A DNA stretch of 64,000 bases from Nitrospira sp. (GTDB taxonomy: Bacteria; Nitrospirota; Nitrospiria; Nitrospirales; Nitrospiraceae), in contig JABFSU010000025.1 in assembly GCA_013140455.1 (NCBI GenBank), positions 24,599 to 88,598 of the forward strand. The letters are read 5' to 3'. The notes under the pieces are model-generated. The model had not been told where the DNA came from. It ran no database searches and saw only the letters and a list, made by a program, of their open reading frames with translations. Of this stretch, positions 1 through 8,967 are shown one piece after another. The first letter of the stretch is position 1; each line of letters starts with the position of its first letter. A program made the position numbers and the translations under genes.

Positions 1-1
1 C

Positions 2-793
2 ACCGACAACACCATCGACCTGATTATTTCCAATTGCGTGATCAACCTGGCTCCCGACAAACGGAAAGTCTTTCGCGAGATGTTCCGTGTGGCCAAGCCA
101 GGCGGGCGTTTCACAATTTCCGACATCGTCGCCGACCAGCCTGTGCCGCAATACCTGGTGCATGATACGGAAAAATGGGGTGACTGTTTATCCGGCGCCC
201 TGACACTGACTGAGTACATGGCCGGGATGACCGAGGCCGGGTTTGTCGGCCTGCATCTGATTAAGTCGTCCCCCTGGCAACGGATCGACGGCATTCATTT
301 CTTCTCCGTCACCTTGACCGGCTACAAGCTTCCCGCTGAAGCAGCGACACGCCCGGCGCGCTACGCGACTCTTCGCGGCCCCTTCAGCCGCGTGGTCGAT
401 GAACGAGGCACAACCTACATGCGCGGAATCCCGCAGCCGCTCACTCCGGAGCTGGCGCTCTTGCTGAGTCGACCGCCTTTTGCGTCGCTGTTCATGTTCT
501 CCGAGGCTCCCCAGTGGCTCAACCGTGAAGATCCGCGATGGACCGCCGTGCTTCCTGAACAGGTTCCCTGTACCTGGAAAGGGGACTACGCCCTCTTGGC
601 CGGCCCGTTCCTGGAAGCCTGTGACGACGATCAGCACCGGTACCGGCGCGGCGAGCCTCTTGAAATCTGTTCAAAAACTCTCAAAGTCCTTGAGACGGAG
701 GGCTACGCGCCGCACTTTGCCATACTCAATCGCGCCGGCCATCCTGTTGATGGCAACGCAGTGAACTGCGCGCCGACGGGCGGGTGCTGCTGA
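2..793 (+). CDS. arsM: Arsenite S-adenosylmethionine methyltransferase, 3' part (5' end outside window)
   Basis: The reading frame is open from base 2, so the gene begins left of the window; the GTG at 38 is only an artefact of the cut. The first visible residues (DLIISNCVINL, then KPGGRFTISDIV) are the late motifs of the class I SAM-methyltransferase fold as found in ArsM, which adds methyl groups to arsenite in the cytoplasm. The Cys in WGDCLSGAL matches the conserved arsenic-binding Cys of the family, and the tail ends in a Cys pair (GGCC) typical of As(III)-binding proteins. It overlaps the next gene, a radical SAM protein of the ArsS type, by about 10 bases or abuts it, depending on that gene's start, so the two are probably co-translated. 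The SAM-binding N-terminal motifs cannot be checked here. Confidence 0.86.
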   Translation, partial: TDNTIDLIISNCVINLAPDKRKVFREMFRVAKPGGRFTISDIVADQPVPQYLVHDTEKWGDCLSGALTLTEYMAGMTEAGFVGLHLIKSSPWQRIDGIHFFSVTLTGYKLPAEAATRPARYATLRGPFSRVVDERGTTYMRGIPQPLTPELALLLSRPPFASLFMFSEAPQWLNREDPRWTAVLPEQVPCTWKGDYALLAGPFLEACDDDQHRYRRGEPLEICSKTLKVLETEGYAPHFAILNRAGHPVDGNAVNCAPTGGCC

Positions 794-1848
794 AGACACC
801 GATGGCACTTACTCTTTTAGGCCGTCACAATCCCCTCGCCTCTTCGACAGAACAACTTCGCATTCTCGACGAGACGGCCAACATCACTCCGTTTGCAACC
901 CGTCTCACACAGGCCGGGTTGCCCTCACTTCAAGCCTCCGGAATCACGGTCTTCCAAATTAACGTCGGCAAACTCTGCAACCAGACCTGCCGACATTGTC
1001 ACGTGGATGCCGGGCCCGACCGTACCGAGAGCATGTCGCGAGAGACAGCTGAACTCTGCATCGCCGCATTGGCTCAGACCGACATTCCTACGGTCGACAT
1101 CACCGGCGGGGCGCCGGAACTGAATCCGAATTTCCGGTGGCTGGTGGAGCAAGCCCGTGCGCTCGGACGCCATGTCATGGATCGCTGCAATTTGTCTGTT
1201 CTGCAGATCCCATCACAGGCCGACCTCGCAGAGTTTCTCGCAGCGCACCGCGTGGAAGTGGTCGCCTCGCTGCCCTACTACCGGGCCAGTCAGACCGACG
1301 CGCAACGCGGCGAAGGCATCTTCGACAAATCCATTGACGCGCTTCGGCTCTTGAACCAGCTCGGGTATGGACGAGAGGGAAGCGGGCTGCTGCTCAATCT
1401 CGTGCATAACCCGGTGGGCGCCTTTCTCCCACCGAAACAGGATGCGATCGAAGCCCAATTCAGAAAGGAACTCCGCACCAGACATGGCCTGGAGTTCAAT
1501 CACCTCTACACCATCACGAACATGCCGGTGAGCCGGTTTCTGGAGTTTCTGGTGGATAGCGGGAACTATGAAGGCTACATGGAGCGACTGACCAATGCCT
1601 TCAATTCGGCGGCGGCGGCTGGAGTCATGTGCCGCTATACGCTCTCTGTCAGCTGGGACGGCACACTCTACGACTGCGATTTCAACCAGATGCTGGAACT
1701 GCCGGTGGATCACGGAGCGCCGGGCCACATTCGTGACTTTGATCCGGCGCTCCTCAATCAACGACGGATCGTCACCCGCAACCATTGCTACGGCTGCACG
1801 GCCGGGTCCGGCTCCTCGTGCGGCGGAGCCGTTGCTTCTTCATCTTAA
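784..1848 (+). CDS. arsS: Radical SAM protein ArsS (arsenosugar biosynthesis type)
   Basis: A 354-residue radical SAM enzyme. The cluster-binding motif CNQTCRHC lies near residue 62, followed by HVDAGPDR and then DITGGAPELNP, the wording typical of ArsS. A C-terminal Cys-rich stretch (CYGCTAGSGSSCGG) probably forms part of a second metal or cluster site (inference). ArsS is known to act after ArsM by transferring a 5'-deoxyadenosyl group to dimethylated arsenic, giving a precursor of arsenosugars. The GTG start at 784 overlaps the arsM stop; ATG at 802 gives an N-terminus six residues shorter and is equally plausible. The pairing with arsM supports the call. No arsR-like regulator is visible in the window. 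Confidence 0.87.
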   Translation: MLLKTPMALTLLGRHNPLASSTEQLRILDETANITPFATRLTQAGLPSLQASGITVFQINVGKLCNQTCRHCHVDAGPDRTESMSRETAELCIAALAQTDIPTVDITGGAPELNPNFRWLVEQARALGRHVMDRCNLSVLQIPSQADLAEFLAAHRVEVVASLPYYRASQTDAQRGEGIFDKSIDALRLLNQLGYGREGSGLLLNLVHNPVGAFLPPKQDAIEAQFRKELRTRHGLEFNHLYTITNMPVSRFLEFLVDSGNYEGYMERLTNAFNSAAAAGVMCRYTLSVSWDGTLYDCDFNQMLELPVDHGAPGHIRDFDPALLNQRRIVTRNHCYGCTAGSGSSCGGAVASSS

Positions 1849-1986
1849 GAGAACCCTTCACTCTCCCCTTCCCTGTAACAATCCCCCGCGACCTGCTGAC
1901 GAGACCCTAGCCTGGCGGTTGCGTCGCACGATCCACTCTGCTAGTGTGACCGCTGGTCACGACAATCCACTATCCTCCAAACAGCT

Positions 1987-3021
1987 ATGGTCTGGAATCC
2001 CAACGATCCCTGGAATAAAAAGAACGACAACCTCGACGATGCGCTGAAACAGGCGCAGTCGCACTTGCAAGGGCTCATCCCGTCCGGCGGGATGAAAAGC
2101 CTGCTGCTCGTGGGATTGCTGGTCTTTGTCGCCTGGCAAAGTGCGTTTATCGTCGCGCCGGATGAAGAAGGCGTCGTGAAGCGATTCGGTATCCCCGTTC
2201 GTACGGTTGGCCCTGGCCCGCACGGCAAGATCCCCCTGATCGAATCGGTCCTGCAGCCAAAAGTTGAAAAGCTTCACCGTATTGAAGTGGGATTCCGTAC
2301 AGACCGGCAGGGGCGGCAGCAAATGCTGGCGCAAGAAGCCTTGATGCTCACCGGCGACATGAACATCCTGGCCATCGAGTTTATCGTGCAATATAAGATT
2401 AAGGAGTCTGCGAACTATCTCTTCAGCGTCGCAGAAATCCACGAGACGATCGGCAAAGCCGCCGAGGCGTCGATGCGTGAAATCGTCGGCAAGAGCAAGA
2501 TCGACGAAGCCCTCACGACCGGCAAAGCCCAGATCCAACAGGACACCCTGGTGTTGCTGCAATCCATTCTCGACCAATATCAGAGCGGCGTCCAGATCGC
2601 GGCGATTCAGCTCCAGGATGTGGATCCACCGGAAGCCGTCGCGGCTGCGTTCAAAGACGTGACCAATGCCAAGGAAGACCGCGAGAAGCTGATCAATCAA
2701 TCTCAAAGCTATCGCAACGACATCCTCCCCAAAGCCAAAGGCGAAGCGGCGCAGGTCGTCAACCAGGCCAAGGGCTACGCCCAGGCGCGACTGAATCGCG
2801 CACAGGGAGAAGCCAACCGGTTCGTTGCCACGCTCAAAGAGTACAACCAGGCCAAAGATATCATCAGCAAGCGACTCTATATTGAAACGATGGAAGAGAT
2901 TTTGCCCAATATCGACAAAGTAATCATCGACGGAAAAGGCGGAGAGCGCGTCCTCCCTTACCTCCCGCTCGATCGACTCAAATCGCGCACCAGCACTCCC
3001 GCAGAGGAGCAGAAGCCATGA
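1987..3021 (+). CDS. hflK: FtsH protease modulator HflK
   Basis: A 344-residue bitopic membrane protein of the SPFH/prohibitin family. A short Asn/Asp-rich cytoplasmic N-terminus (NPNDPWNKK) precedes one transmembrane segment at about residues 39-57, then the PHB domain starting with PDEEGVVKRFG, and an Ala/Gln-rich coiled coil (residues about 235-290). HflK and HflC form a large membrane cage that encloses FtsH and tunes its proteolysis. The gene overlaps hflC by four bases (ATGA), a translational-coupling arrangement. No strong ribosome binding site precedes the ATG at 1987. Order and domain structure match hflK-hflC operons elsewhere. Confidence 0.93.
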   Translation: MVWNPNDPWNKKNDNLDDALKQAQSHLQGLIPSGGMKSLLLVGLLVFVAWQSAFIVAPDEEGVVKRFGIPVRTVGPGPHGKIPLIESVLQPKVEKLHRIEVGFRTDRQGRQQMLAQEALMLTGDMNILAIEFIVQYKIKESANYLFSVAEIHETIGKAAEASMREIVGKSKIDEALTTGKAQIQQDTLVLLQSILDQYQSGVQIAAIQLQDVDPPEAVAAAFKDVTNAKEDREKLINQSQSYRNDILPKAKGEAAQVVNQAKGYAQARLNRAQGEANRFVATLKEYNQAKDIISKRLYIETMEEILPNIDKVIIDGKGGERVLPYLPLDRLKSRTSTPAEEQKP

Positions 3022-3878
3022 CGAAGCAAGGCCTGACTATCGCGTTGCTCGTCGTTGTCGGAGGCCTGTTTTTACTAGGGGCCTCACCGCTCTTCATCGT
3101 CGATATCACCCAGAACGCGATTGTGGTCGAACTCGGAAAGCCGAAACGCAATCTCACCGAGCCGGGACTCTACGTAAAAGTGCCGTTTATTCAAGAGGTC
3201 ACCTACTTCGATAAGCGCTTGCTGGACTACGACTCGGACCCCCAAGACGTAATTACGCAGGACAAGAAGACTCTCCTTCTCGACAACTATGCCAAATGGC
3301 GAATTGTTGACCCCTTGAAGGTCTATCAGAACTTTCAGAGCCAGCGCGGCGCGCTCCAGCGGTTGCACGATATTATTTATTCAGAACTCCGTGTCGAACT
3401 CGGACGCCACGACCTCCTAGAGATCGTCGCCACCGGCCGACACGACCTCATGAAGATCGTCACGCAGCGATCGAATGAGAAGGCCTCCGCTTATGGAATC
3501 GAAATTCAGGATGTGCGAATAAAACGCGCCGACCTTCCTGAACAGAACGAAAAGGCTGTATTCGCCCGCATGCAAGCTGAACGGGAACGGCAGGCGAAGC
3601 AATACCGTGCGGAAGGCGCAGAGGAAGCGCAAAAGATTCGGTCTGAAGCGGAGAAAGATCGAGAGATCATTCTGGCCCAGGCCTATAAGGAGTCTGAAGA
3701 GTTACGGGGAGCCGGAGATGCGAAGGCGTTTAAGGTCTACGCCGATGCCTACCGGCAAGATCCGAAGTTCTTTGAATTCACCCGTTCAATGGAAGCCTAC
3801 AAGAAAACGTTCAAAGACAAGTCGACCCTGGTGATGAGCCCGGATTCAGAATTCTTCCGCTACCTGAAACAGCGATAG
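3018..3878 (+). CDS. hflC: FtsH protease modulator HflC
   Basis: A 286-residue SPFH-domain protein. One N-terminal membrane segment (about residues 7-26) is followed by VDITQNAIVVELGKP and the PHB domain, then a charged coiled coil (ERERQAKQYRAEGAEEAQKI) and the family's C-terminal region with SMEAYKKTF and SPDSEFFRYL. It pairs with HflK around FtsH. The start codon overlaps the hflK stop (ATGA at 3018). It converges on the formate-tetrahydrofolate ligase gene with only five bases between stop codons, so there is no room for a separate terminator. Confidence 0.93.
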   Translation: MTKQGLTIALLVVVGGLFLLGASPLFIVDITQNAIVVELGKPKRNLTEPGLYVKVPFIQEVTYFDKRLLDYDSDPQDVITQDKKTLLLDNYAKWRIVDPLKVYQNFQSQRGALQRLHDIIYSELRVELGRHDLLEIVATGRHDLMKIVTQRSNEKASAYGIEIQDVRIKRADLPEQNEKAVFARMQAERERQAKQYRAEGAEEAQKIRSEAEKDREIILAQAYKESEELRGAGDAKAFKVYADAYRQDPKFFEFTRSMEAYKKTFKDKSTLVMSPDSEFFRYLKQR

Positions 3879-3883
3879 TTCTC

Positions 3884-5566
3884 CTACGACAATCCCACAA
3901 TTTCTCCGCTCACCGGATCCAGATCGATCCGCTCACCCACCGGTTTCTTCGGTAAGCCTGGCATCAACTGAATTCCAGAGCAGACCGCCGTCACAAAGCC
4001 GGCTCCCGCGAGAATACGCAATTCCTTGATCGGAACCGTAAAGCCAGTGGGTCTCCCCTTCAGCGCCGGATCATGCGACAAAGACAGCGGCGTCTTGGCC
4101 ATACAGACAGGAAGCTGGCCAAACCCTAGAGCCTCGGCTGCATCAATCTGACGCTCAGCCGTCGGCTCAAAACTGACTCCCGCTGCCCCGTACATCTTCG
4201 TAGCGATCGTTTCGATCTTCTTCTTGATCGGCCAATTTACATCGTAGAGATGGGTAAAGTTCGCGGGCTGTTCCACTGCACGAATCACCGCATGGGCCAA
4301 TTGTTCGGCACCCAGCCCTCCGTCAGCCCAATGAGTCGAGACGGCGGCATCAATCGCACCGACCTCCCGAGACTGATTTCGAACCCACTCCAATTCGGCA
4401 GGCACATCGTCTTTAAACGCGTTCACTGCAACGACGACCGGGATGCCATGGGCTCGAGCGTTGGCAATATGTTGCTCCAAATTCGCAAAGCCCTTCTCCA
4501 GGGCAGGCATATTGGGACCGGTCAATCCAGAGGACAGCGGCGTACCGACTTTGGCGACTCCTCCACCGCCATGCAGCTTGAGGGCTCGCAAGGTCGCCAC
4601 CACAACAGCCGCCGCCGGCTTGAATCCTGACACGCGACACTTGATGTTGAAAAATTTCTCGGCGCCCAGGTCACTCCCGAATCCGGCCTCGGTGACGACG
4701 TAATCCGCACATCTGAGCGCCACGGCATCGGACAGAATGGAGCAATTGCCATGGGCGATATTGCCGAACGGCCCGGCGTGCACAAAAGCCGCCGTTCCCT
4801 CTAACGTCTGCACCAGATTAGGCAGCAAGGCATCCTTCAATAAGACCGCCATCGCCCCCGCACAACCCAGTTCTTCCGCAGTTCCGACGGCGCCGGATCG
4901 CTTCAATCCCACCATGATCCGTCCAAGCCGTTGGCGGAGATCCGCTTGACTTGATGCCAAGGCAAGGACAGCCATGATTTCAGAAGCTTCGGTGATCACA
5001 AATTGGCCGCTGTGCCGCTGAGTCCCATCCCCTACCATGATCTGGCGGAGCGCACGGTCGCTGATTCCCACAGTTCTTGGCCAGGTAATTCGTTCCATAT
5101 CAAAGCCGCGTTCGTTGCCGTAGAAGAGATGATTGTCCAGAAAGGCGGAAAGAAGATTGTGGCTCGCAGCAACCGCGTGGGCATCGCCGGTAAAATGCAG
5201 ATTGATCTCCTCCATGGGAAGCACCTGAGCACGCCCGCCTCCGGTGCCACCGCCCTTGATGCCAAATACCGGACCGAGGGACGGCTGCCTGAGCGTTACA
5301 GCCGCACGCTTGCCTAGCCGGGAAAGCCCCATAGCCAGCCCAATCGATGTCGTTGTCTTTCCTTCACCAAGAGGAGTTGGGTTAATCGCGGTCACCAAAA
5401 CATACCGCCCTAACGGGCGAGCCTTGAGGCGATTCAATACCCGTAATGATATTTTTGCCTTGTTTAAGCCGAATGTTGCGACTTCATCGGCTTGCAAGCC
5501 AAGCTGTTCAGCAATATCGAGAATGGGTCGAGGTCGAACGGATCGGGCGATTTGGAGATCAGTCAC
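3884..5566 (-). CDS. fhs: Formate--tetrahydrofolate ligase
   Basis: A 560-residue ATP-dependent ligase making 10-formyltetrahydrofolate from formate and THF; close to the family's usual length of about 555. The P-loop TPLGEGKTT lies near residue 60, followed by QPSLGPVFGIKGG, the family's second signature. The ORF track begins at a TTG at 5587, but GTG at 5566 has AGGGG about eight bases upstream and gives the normal N-terminus (MTDLQIAR), so I start there. The enzyme supplies one-carbon units for purine and formyl-Met synthesis or, in organisms with a reductive C1 pathway, for carbon assimilation. No folD is adjacent. Confidence 0.94.
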   Translation of the reverse strand: MTDLQIARSVRPRPILDIAEQLGLQADEVATFGLNKAKISLRVLNRLKARPLGRYVLVTAINPTPLGEGKTTTSIGLAMGLSRLGKRAAVTLRQPSLGPVFGIKGGGTGGGRAQVLPMEEINLHFTGDAHAVAASHNLLSAFLDNHLFYGNERGFDMERITWPRTVGISDRALRQIMVGDGTQRHSGQFVITEASEIMAVLALASSQADLRQRLGRIMVGLKRSGAVGTAEELGCAGAMAVLLKDALLPNLVQTLEGTAAFVHAGPFGNIAHGNCSILSDAVALRCADYVVTEAGFGSDLGAEKFFNIKCRVSGFKPAAAVVVATLRALKLHGGGGVAKVGTPLSSGLTGPNMPALEKGFANLEQHIANARAHGIPVVVAVNAFKDDVPAELEWVRNQSREVGAIDAAVSTHWADGGLGAEQLAHAVIRAVEQPANFTHLYDVNWPIKKKIETIATKMYGAAGVSFEPTAERQIDAAEALGFGQLPVCMAKTPLSLSHDPALKGRPTGFTVPIKELRILAGAGFVTAVCSGIQLMPGLPKKPVGERIDLDPVSGEIVGLS

Positions 5567-5653
5567 AATGCCCCTGCAGAAATACAATGTGAATGAAGGA
5601 CGTACTGCGCACCGTACACCACGCCTCTACTAGGAGGCTAGATAGGAAAGCAG

Positions 5654-5689
5654 AAAAAAGACGGGCCCGAGGTTTTCCTCGGGCCCGTC
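5654..5689 (-). terminator. Intrinsic terminator of the M23 peptidase gene
   Basis: A perfect 13-base inverted repeat (GACGGGCCCGAGG / CCTCGGGCCCGTC) with a four-base loop is followed on the minus strand by six T residues. This is a textbook Rho-independent terminator, lying about 30 bases after the stop codon of the gene at 5721-6764. On the plus strand there is no T run after the stem, so it acts in one direction. Confidence 0.9.
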
Positions 5690-5720
5690 ATAGAAGACAA
5701 CCTATCGAGTTAGGAAAGGA

Positions 5721-6764
5721 CTACTCAAGGATATACTTATTGGGGTCAAGCGCCTGACCGTTGACCTTCACCATGTAGTGAAGATGGGGGCCGGTTGCCA
5801 AACCAGTGCTTCCCACTAATCCTACCACATCACCACGCTTCACTCTCTGCCCCTCCTTTACGAGGGACTTGGCCATGTGCCCATAAATTGTTTCAATCCC
5901 AAATCCATGGTCGAGCCGCACTAAATTTCCGAGCTTCGGATCAAATCCGACTGATGTGACTCTGCCTTGCGCTGGAGCCTGTACCGGAGCGTTGGCAGCA
6001 GCTCCAATATCCAGCCCATCATGCCACGCTGGCTTCTCCGTGAAGGGAGAAATTCGAGGCCCAAAGCCTGAAGTCACCCAGCCCTTTACCGGCCAAATTG
6101 AGGGAGTTGCAGCCCATCGTGACGACCGCTGCTCAGCAGCCTGAGACAATTCGTTGAGAATCTGCTCCTGGCTGGTCGCTTCCTTAGAAAGCCACTCAAG
6201 TCCCTCCTTAACGGAGGTAACAGCGGCCTCGGTGTCTTTTTCACCTACAACAGGTGCTGCTGTTTGGCCAACTCCGACGGCAGACATCGCTCCATTCGTG
6301 CTAGATAATGATGCGGCCTCACCTGATCCATTTCCATTAATTGAACCAGGAACCAGGCTTCCTTCAGGCAAAGGAGTCTCTTCTCCACCTCGACCATTAG
6401 CCATATCACCAGACTTTGGAACTTCAATACCCAACATGACCCTGAGTCGTTGATTTACCTCTTTCATTGCCCCGATTCGCTTTTTCAGGTCATCAACCGC
6501 AGAAGAGAATGCCGCGGTCTGTTCGCGGGCGCTCATAGCCTCCGAGCGGAATGCGGAAAGCTCCCAGACTTCCCCAGTCCTGATGACATAGTGAGAAACA
6601 ACAAGAAGATCGGCAATGATAACAATACATCCAACTATCAATAGCTTACGAACGAACTTCCTTGGGAAGCTAAAACGGAGAGGCTTTGCCGTAGAACCAC
6701 GGAAAATTACAACCGTGTAGGCGTCACTGCTTTCCTGGTTTTGCGTTTGCCCCATGATATTCAC
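5721..6764 (-). CDS. M23-family (LytM-type) peptidoglycan metallopeptidase, membrane anchored
   Basis: A 347-residue protein. One transmembrane helix (LLIVGCIVIIADLLVVS, about residues 38-56) anchors it, followed by a coiled coil (about 75-110), a low-complexity Gly/Ser/Ala linker and a C-terminal M23 domain. Zinc-ligand motifs are visible: WHDGLDIGA, IYGHMAK and GPHLHYMV. The motifs look intact, so endopeptidase activity on peptide cross-links is expected rather than a regulatory EnvC-like role. ATG at 6755 (MGQTQ) is an alternative start. The gene appears monocistronic, with its own terminator downstream. Confidence 0.9.
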   Translation of the reverse strand: MNIMGQTQNQESSDAYTVVIFRGSTAKPLRFSFPRKFVRKLLIVGCIVIIADLLVVSHYVIRTGEVWELSAFRSEAMSAREQTAAFSSAVDDLKKRIGAMKEVNQRLRVMLGIEVPKSGDMANGRGGEETPLPEGSLVPGSINGNGSGEAASLSSTNGAMSAVGVGQTAAPVVGEKDTEAAVTSVKEGLEWLSKEATSQEQILNELSQAAEQRSSRWAATPSIWPVKGWVTSGFGPRISPFTEKPAWHDGLDIGAAANAPVQAPAQGRVTSVGFDPKLGNLVRLDHGFGIETIYGHMAKSLVKEGQRVKRGDVVGLVGSTGLATGPHLHYMVKVNGQALDPNKYILE

Positions 6765-6884
6765 TCCCTCAATCTTGGGAGACCCTTACTTAGCTAGATA
6801 GCGTCGTAGTCTACCCGTCTCTTTATGAAGGGTCAACCCTTTTGATAGTAATGAAACCAGAGCTCGCTCCCGTCCCCCACGCCA

Positions 6885-7232
6885 CTACCTATTGGCTACT
6901 TCTTTCGTCACCCACTCTATATATTGTGATGATCCACAAATCAGCGGAATGGCAATTACTTCCGGCACTTCATAGGGATGCAGCTGTTTTAACTTCTGCT
7001 CGAGCTTCCGGTACCGGGATCTTGTGGTCTTCAGGACTAGCATGGCCTCTTTCTCCCGAACTATCTTGCCCTTCCACTGGTACATTGACTGAATCCCAGG
7101 AATGACATTCACACAAGCAGCCAAACGAGAAGTCAAAATTGCTCTCGATATCCGACTTCCTTCCCTCAGGCCAGGAACCGTCACAAAAACAATGATTATC
7201 TCACTCTTAGTAATCGGCATACTTAGCCTCAA
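6885..7232 (-). CDS. cutA: Divalent-cation tolerance protein CutA
   Basis: A 115-residue protein matching the CutA1 fold: FVTVPG near the N-terminus, RLAACVNVIPGIQSMYQWKG in the middle, EAMLVLKTT and HPYEVPEVIAIP towards the C-terminus. CutA forms trimers related in shape to PII proteins and binds copper; its cellular role is not well settled. The ORF carries about ten extra N-terminal residues compared with the family core; ATG at 7220 (MPITKSE) is an alternative start. It lies about 120 bases upstream of the M23 gene on the same strand, possibly sharing a transcript. Confidence 0.92.
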   Translation of the reverse strand: MRLSMPITKSEIIIVFVTVPGLREGSRISRAILTSRLAACVNVIPGIQSMYQWKGKIVREKEAMLVLKTTRSRYRKLEQKLKQLHPYEVPEVIAIPLICGSSQYIEWVTKEVANR

Positions 7233-7562
7233 GAAAGGCTACCTGAGTCATAACCAAACCATCAACTATTCAAACTTGAACCGTTACGGTTGGCTGATAG
7301 AGCCTGACCCTATAACAACGCAACTTCTATACCTTTATGATGATCGCACAACATTTATGTTTCAAGTAAAATCAATGCATTACGATCTATCTGGCTGCTC
7401 ATTTCCGCACCACATATTGATAGAGTGTAATAGCCGAAGCAAGTTGTCCAGATTCTTGACGAGGATGTCAAAAATTTGTCGCATTTCCCCCCAGACCGAC
7501 AACTTGACTAATTCGATAATCCATAGCCCCTTCTGATTGATTGAACTCGGTAGCTCATGAAT
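7233..7562. other. AT-rich intergenic stretch without a supported gene
   Basis: Between cutA and the rhodanese promoter the composition is clearly more AT-rich than in the neighbours. ORFs on both strands (7102-7536 plus, 7380-7601 minus) are short, carry no recognisable motif and have no convincing ribosome binding site. I see no repeat or RNA gene. It probably holds the divergent upstream regions of cutA and the rhodanese gene, or the remains of a lost gene. Confidence 0.4.
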
Positions 7563-7592
7563 TTGACAGCCATTTCCAGAGTCCCTTATGAT
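7563..7592 (+). promoter_or_regulatory. Sigma-70-type promoter of the rhodanese gene
   Basis: TTGACA at 7563-7568 and TATGAT at 7587-7592 are separated by 18 bases. Transcription would start near 7599, giving a leader of about 23 bases that still contains the GGAGG ribosome binding site at 7611. The -35 is consensus and the -10 matches five of six positions. Confidence 0.65.
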
Positions 7593-7621
7593 GCAATCCA
7601 TAGTTCATGAGGAGGATTTTG

Positions 7622-7942
7622 ATGAGTTATTCCATTGGGGTGAAAGAACTGAAGACAAGACTCGATAAGGGCGATAAACTCGTACTCCTGGATGTGAGGG
7701 AGCCATGGGAGCATGCCTTGGCAAAGCTGGAAGGGTCAGTACTCATTCCATTGGGCACACTGCCTCAGGCTCTGGCAAAGCTGGATAAAAACACGGAGAT
7801 CATCGCCTATTGTCATCACGGCATGCGAAGTGCCGATGCAACGGGTTTCTTGGTTCAGCAGGGATTTGCTAATGTGAAAAATCTAGTAGGTGGAATAGAT
7901 GCCTGGTCAATTCAGGTAGATAACGCAGTTCCGCGCTACTAG
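7622..7942 (+). CDS. Rhodanese-like single-domain sulfurtransferase
   Basis: A 106-residue protein consisting of one rhodanese domain: LLDVREPWEHA (the CDC25/rhodanese loop region), then the active-site loop CHHGMRS with the catalytic Cys that carries a persulfide, then GFANVKNLVGGIDAW. Proteins of this size (GlpE/PspE type) move sulfur between small molecules or proteins. ATG at 7622 is chosen over the ORF-track ATG at 7607 because GGAGG sits seven bases upstream of it. The gene is preceded by its own promoter, with a stable hairpin downstream. Confidence 0.9.
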   Translation: MSYSIGVKELKTRLDKGDKLVLLDVREPWEHALAKLEGSVLIPLGTLPQALAKLDKNTEIIAYCHHGMRSADATGFLVQQGFANVKNLVGGIDAWSIQVDNAVPRY

Positions 7943-7998
7943 AAGAAGCCCCGGGCAGGCTCGCCGAAGTTCCCATTATGCAATGAAGACATTTCCAT

Positions 7999-8028
7999 GC
8001 GGGAAGCGGATTATTTGACGCTTCCCGC
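7999..8028. terminator. Hairpin between converging rhodanese and epimerase genes
   Basis: A perfect ten-base inverted repeat (GCGGGAAGCG / CGCTTCCCGC) with a ten-base loop separates two converging genes and touches the epimerase stop codon. The T run after it is weak on the plus strand (CATCTTTTC) and absent on the minus strand, so its efficiency as a terminator is uncertain. Confidence 0.5.
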
Positions 8029-8951
8029 TAGCTCATCTTTTCTCTAAAAAATGCTACGGTCCGCTTCAGCCCATCAGGCAGATCAACCTTCATCTCCCAG
8101 CCAAGCGCTTGTCGAATTTTAGCAGGGTCGACAAGACTCCTTAGCTGCTCCCCCTTCTTAGCGGGTCCATGCACTTCTTTTGATGTAGCGCCCGTCAAAG
8201 TTGCCAACAGCCTGAACAGCTCATTGATGGATGTCTCAACGCCTGTACCGACGTTATAAACCCCCTGAGTTTCCTGCCCCATTGCGGCAAGATTCGCCTC
8301 GGCTACGTCATCTACAAACACAAAATCTCTCGTCTGACGCCCGTTCCCATTGATGATGGGCTGCTCATTATTCAACATCTTTTGGATAAAGATGGCCACA
8401 ACTCCCGCCTCACCCTCCGGATCCTGCCTAGGCCCGTACACGTTGGCGTACCGCAGACTGACTGTTTGAATACCGCTGGTACGCTGGAAGTATGACAAGT
8501 AATGCTCCCCGCACAATTTACTGATTCCGTAGGGCGAGAGCGGATTCGTTGGATGGCTCTCCGGAGCAGGAAACATATCCTGCTCGCCGTAAATAGCCCC
8601 GCCTGAAGAAGAAAACACCACCTTCCTCGCTCCATGCTGAACCGCCTGATGCACCACATTCATCGTACCGAGGATATTTACTTGAGCATCAAATACAGGG
8701 TCAGCAACGGAGTTCCTCACGCTCACCTGCGCGGCCAAATGGATGACAACATTGGGCCGCTCATTTCGAAAAACCCGCTCCAACCGTGAGCTCTGGATGT
8801 CTAATTTATAAAGATTCGCAGCACGATTCACATTCTTTCGCTTTCCCGTGGAGAGATTGTCTACGACGACAACGTCGTGCCCTTCCTCCACCAGTCGATC
8901 GACCACGTGCGAACCAATGAATCCGGCACCACCTGTCACTAAGACCTTCAT
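8028..8951 (-). CDS. NAD-dependent nucleotide-sugar epimerase/dehydratase (UDP-glucose 4-epimerase type)
   Basis: A 307-residue extended short-chain dehydrogenase/reductase. The NAD-binding motif GGAGFIGSH is at the N-terminus, VVDNLSTGKRKNV follows, and the catalytic YGISK (Tyr-x3-Lys) with the upstream SSSGGAIYG Ser is intact; RYANVYGPRQDP is typical of GalE-like and dTDP-glucose-dehydratase-like enzymes. The substrate cannot be told from sequence alone; UDP-glucose/galactose or the N-acetyl forms are most likely. ATG at 8951 is preceded by GGAGGA at good spacing and starts directly at the Rossmann strand (MKVLVTGG), so the longer ORF-track start is rejected. It follows tlyA by 16 bases. 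Confidence 0.88.
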   Translation of the reverse strand: MKVLVTGGAGFIGSHVVDRLVEEGHDVVVVDNLSTGKRKNVNRAANLYKLDIQSSRLERVFRNERPNVVIHLAAQVSVRNSVADPVFDAQVNILGTMNVVHQAVQHGARKVVFSSSGGAIYGEQDMFPAPESHPTNPLSPYGISKLCGEHYLSYFQRTSGIQTVSLRYANVYGPRQDPEGEAGVVAIFIQKMLNNEQPIINGNGRQTRDFVFVDDVAEANLAAMGQETQGVYNVGTGVETSINELFRLLATLTGATSKEVHGPAKKGEQLRSLVDPAKIRQALGWEMKVDLPDGLKRTVAFFREKMS

Positions 8952-8967
8952 GCAGTCCTCCAACTCT

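Noticed and set aside
7102-7601. Two ORFs in the cutA-rhodanese gap
   Set aside because: No motifs, no ribosome binding site, and one overlaps cutA on the opposite strand.
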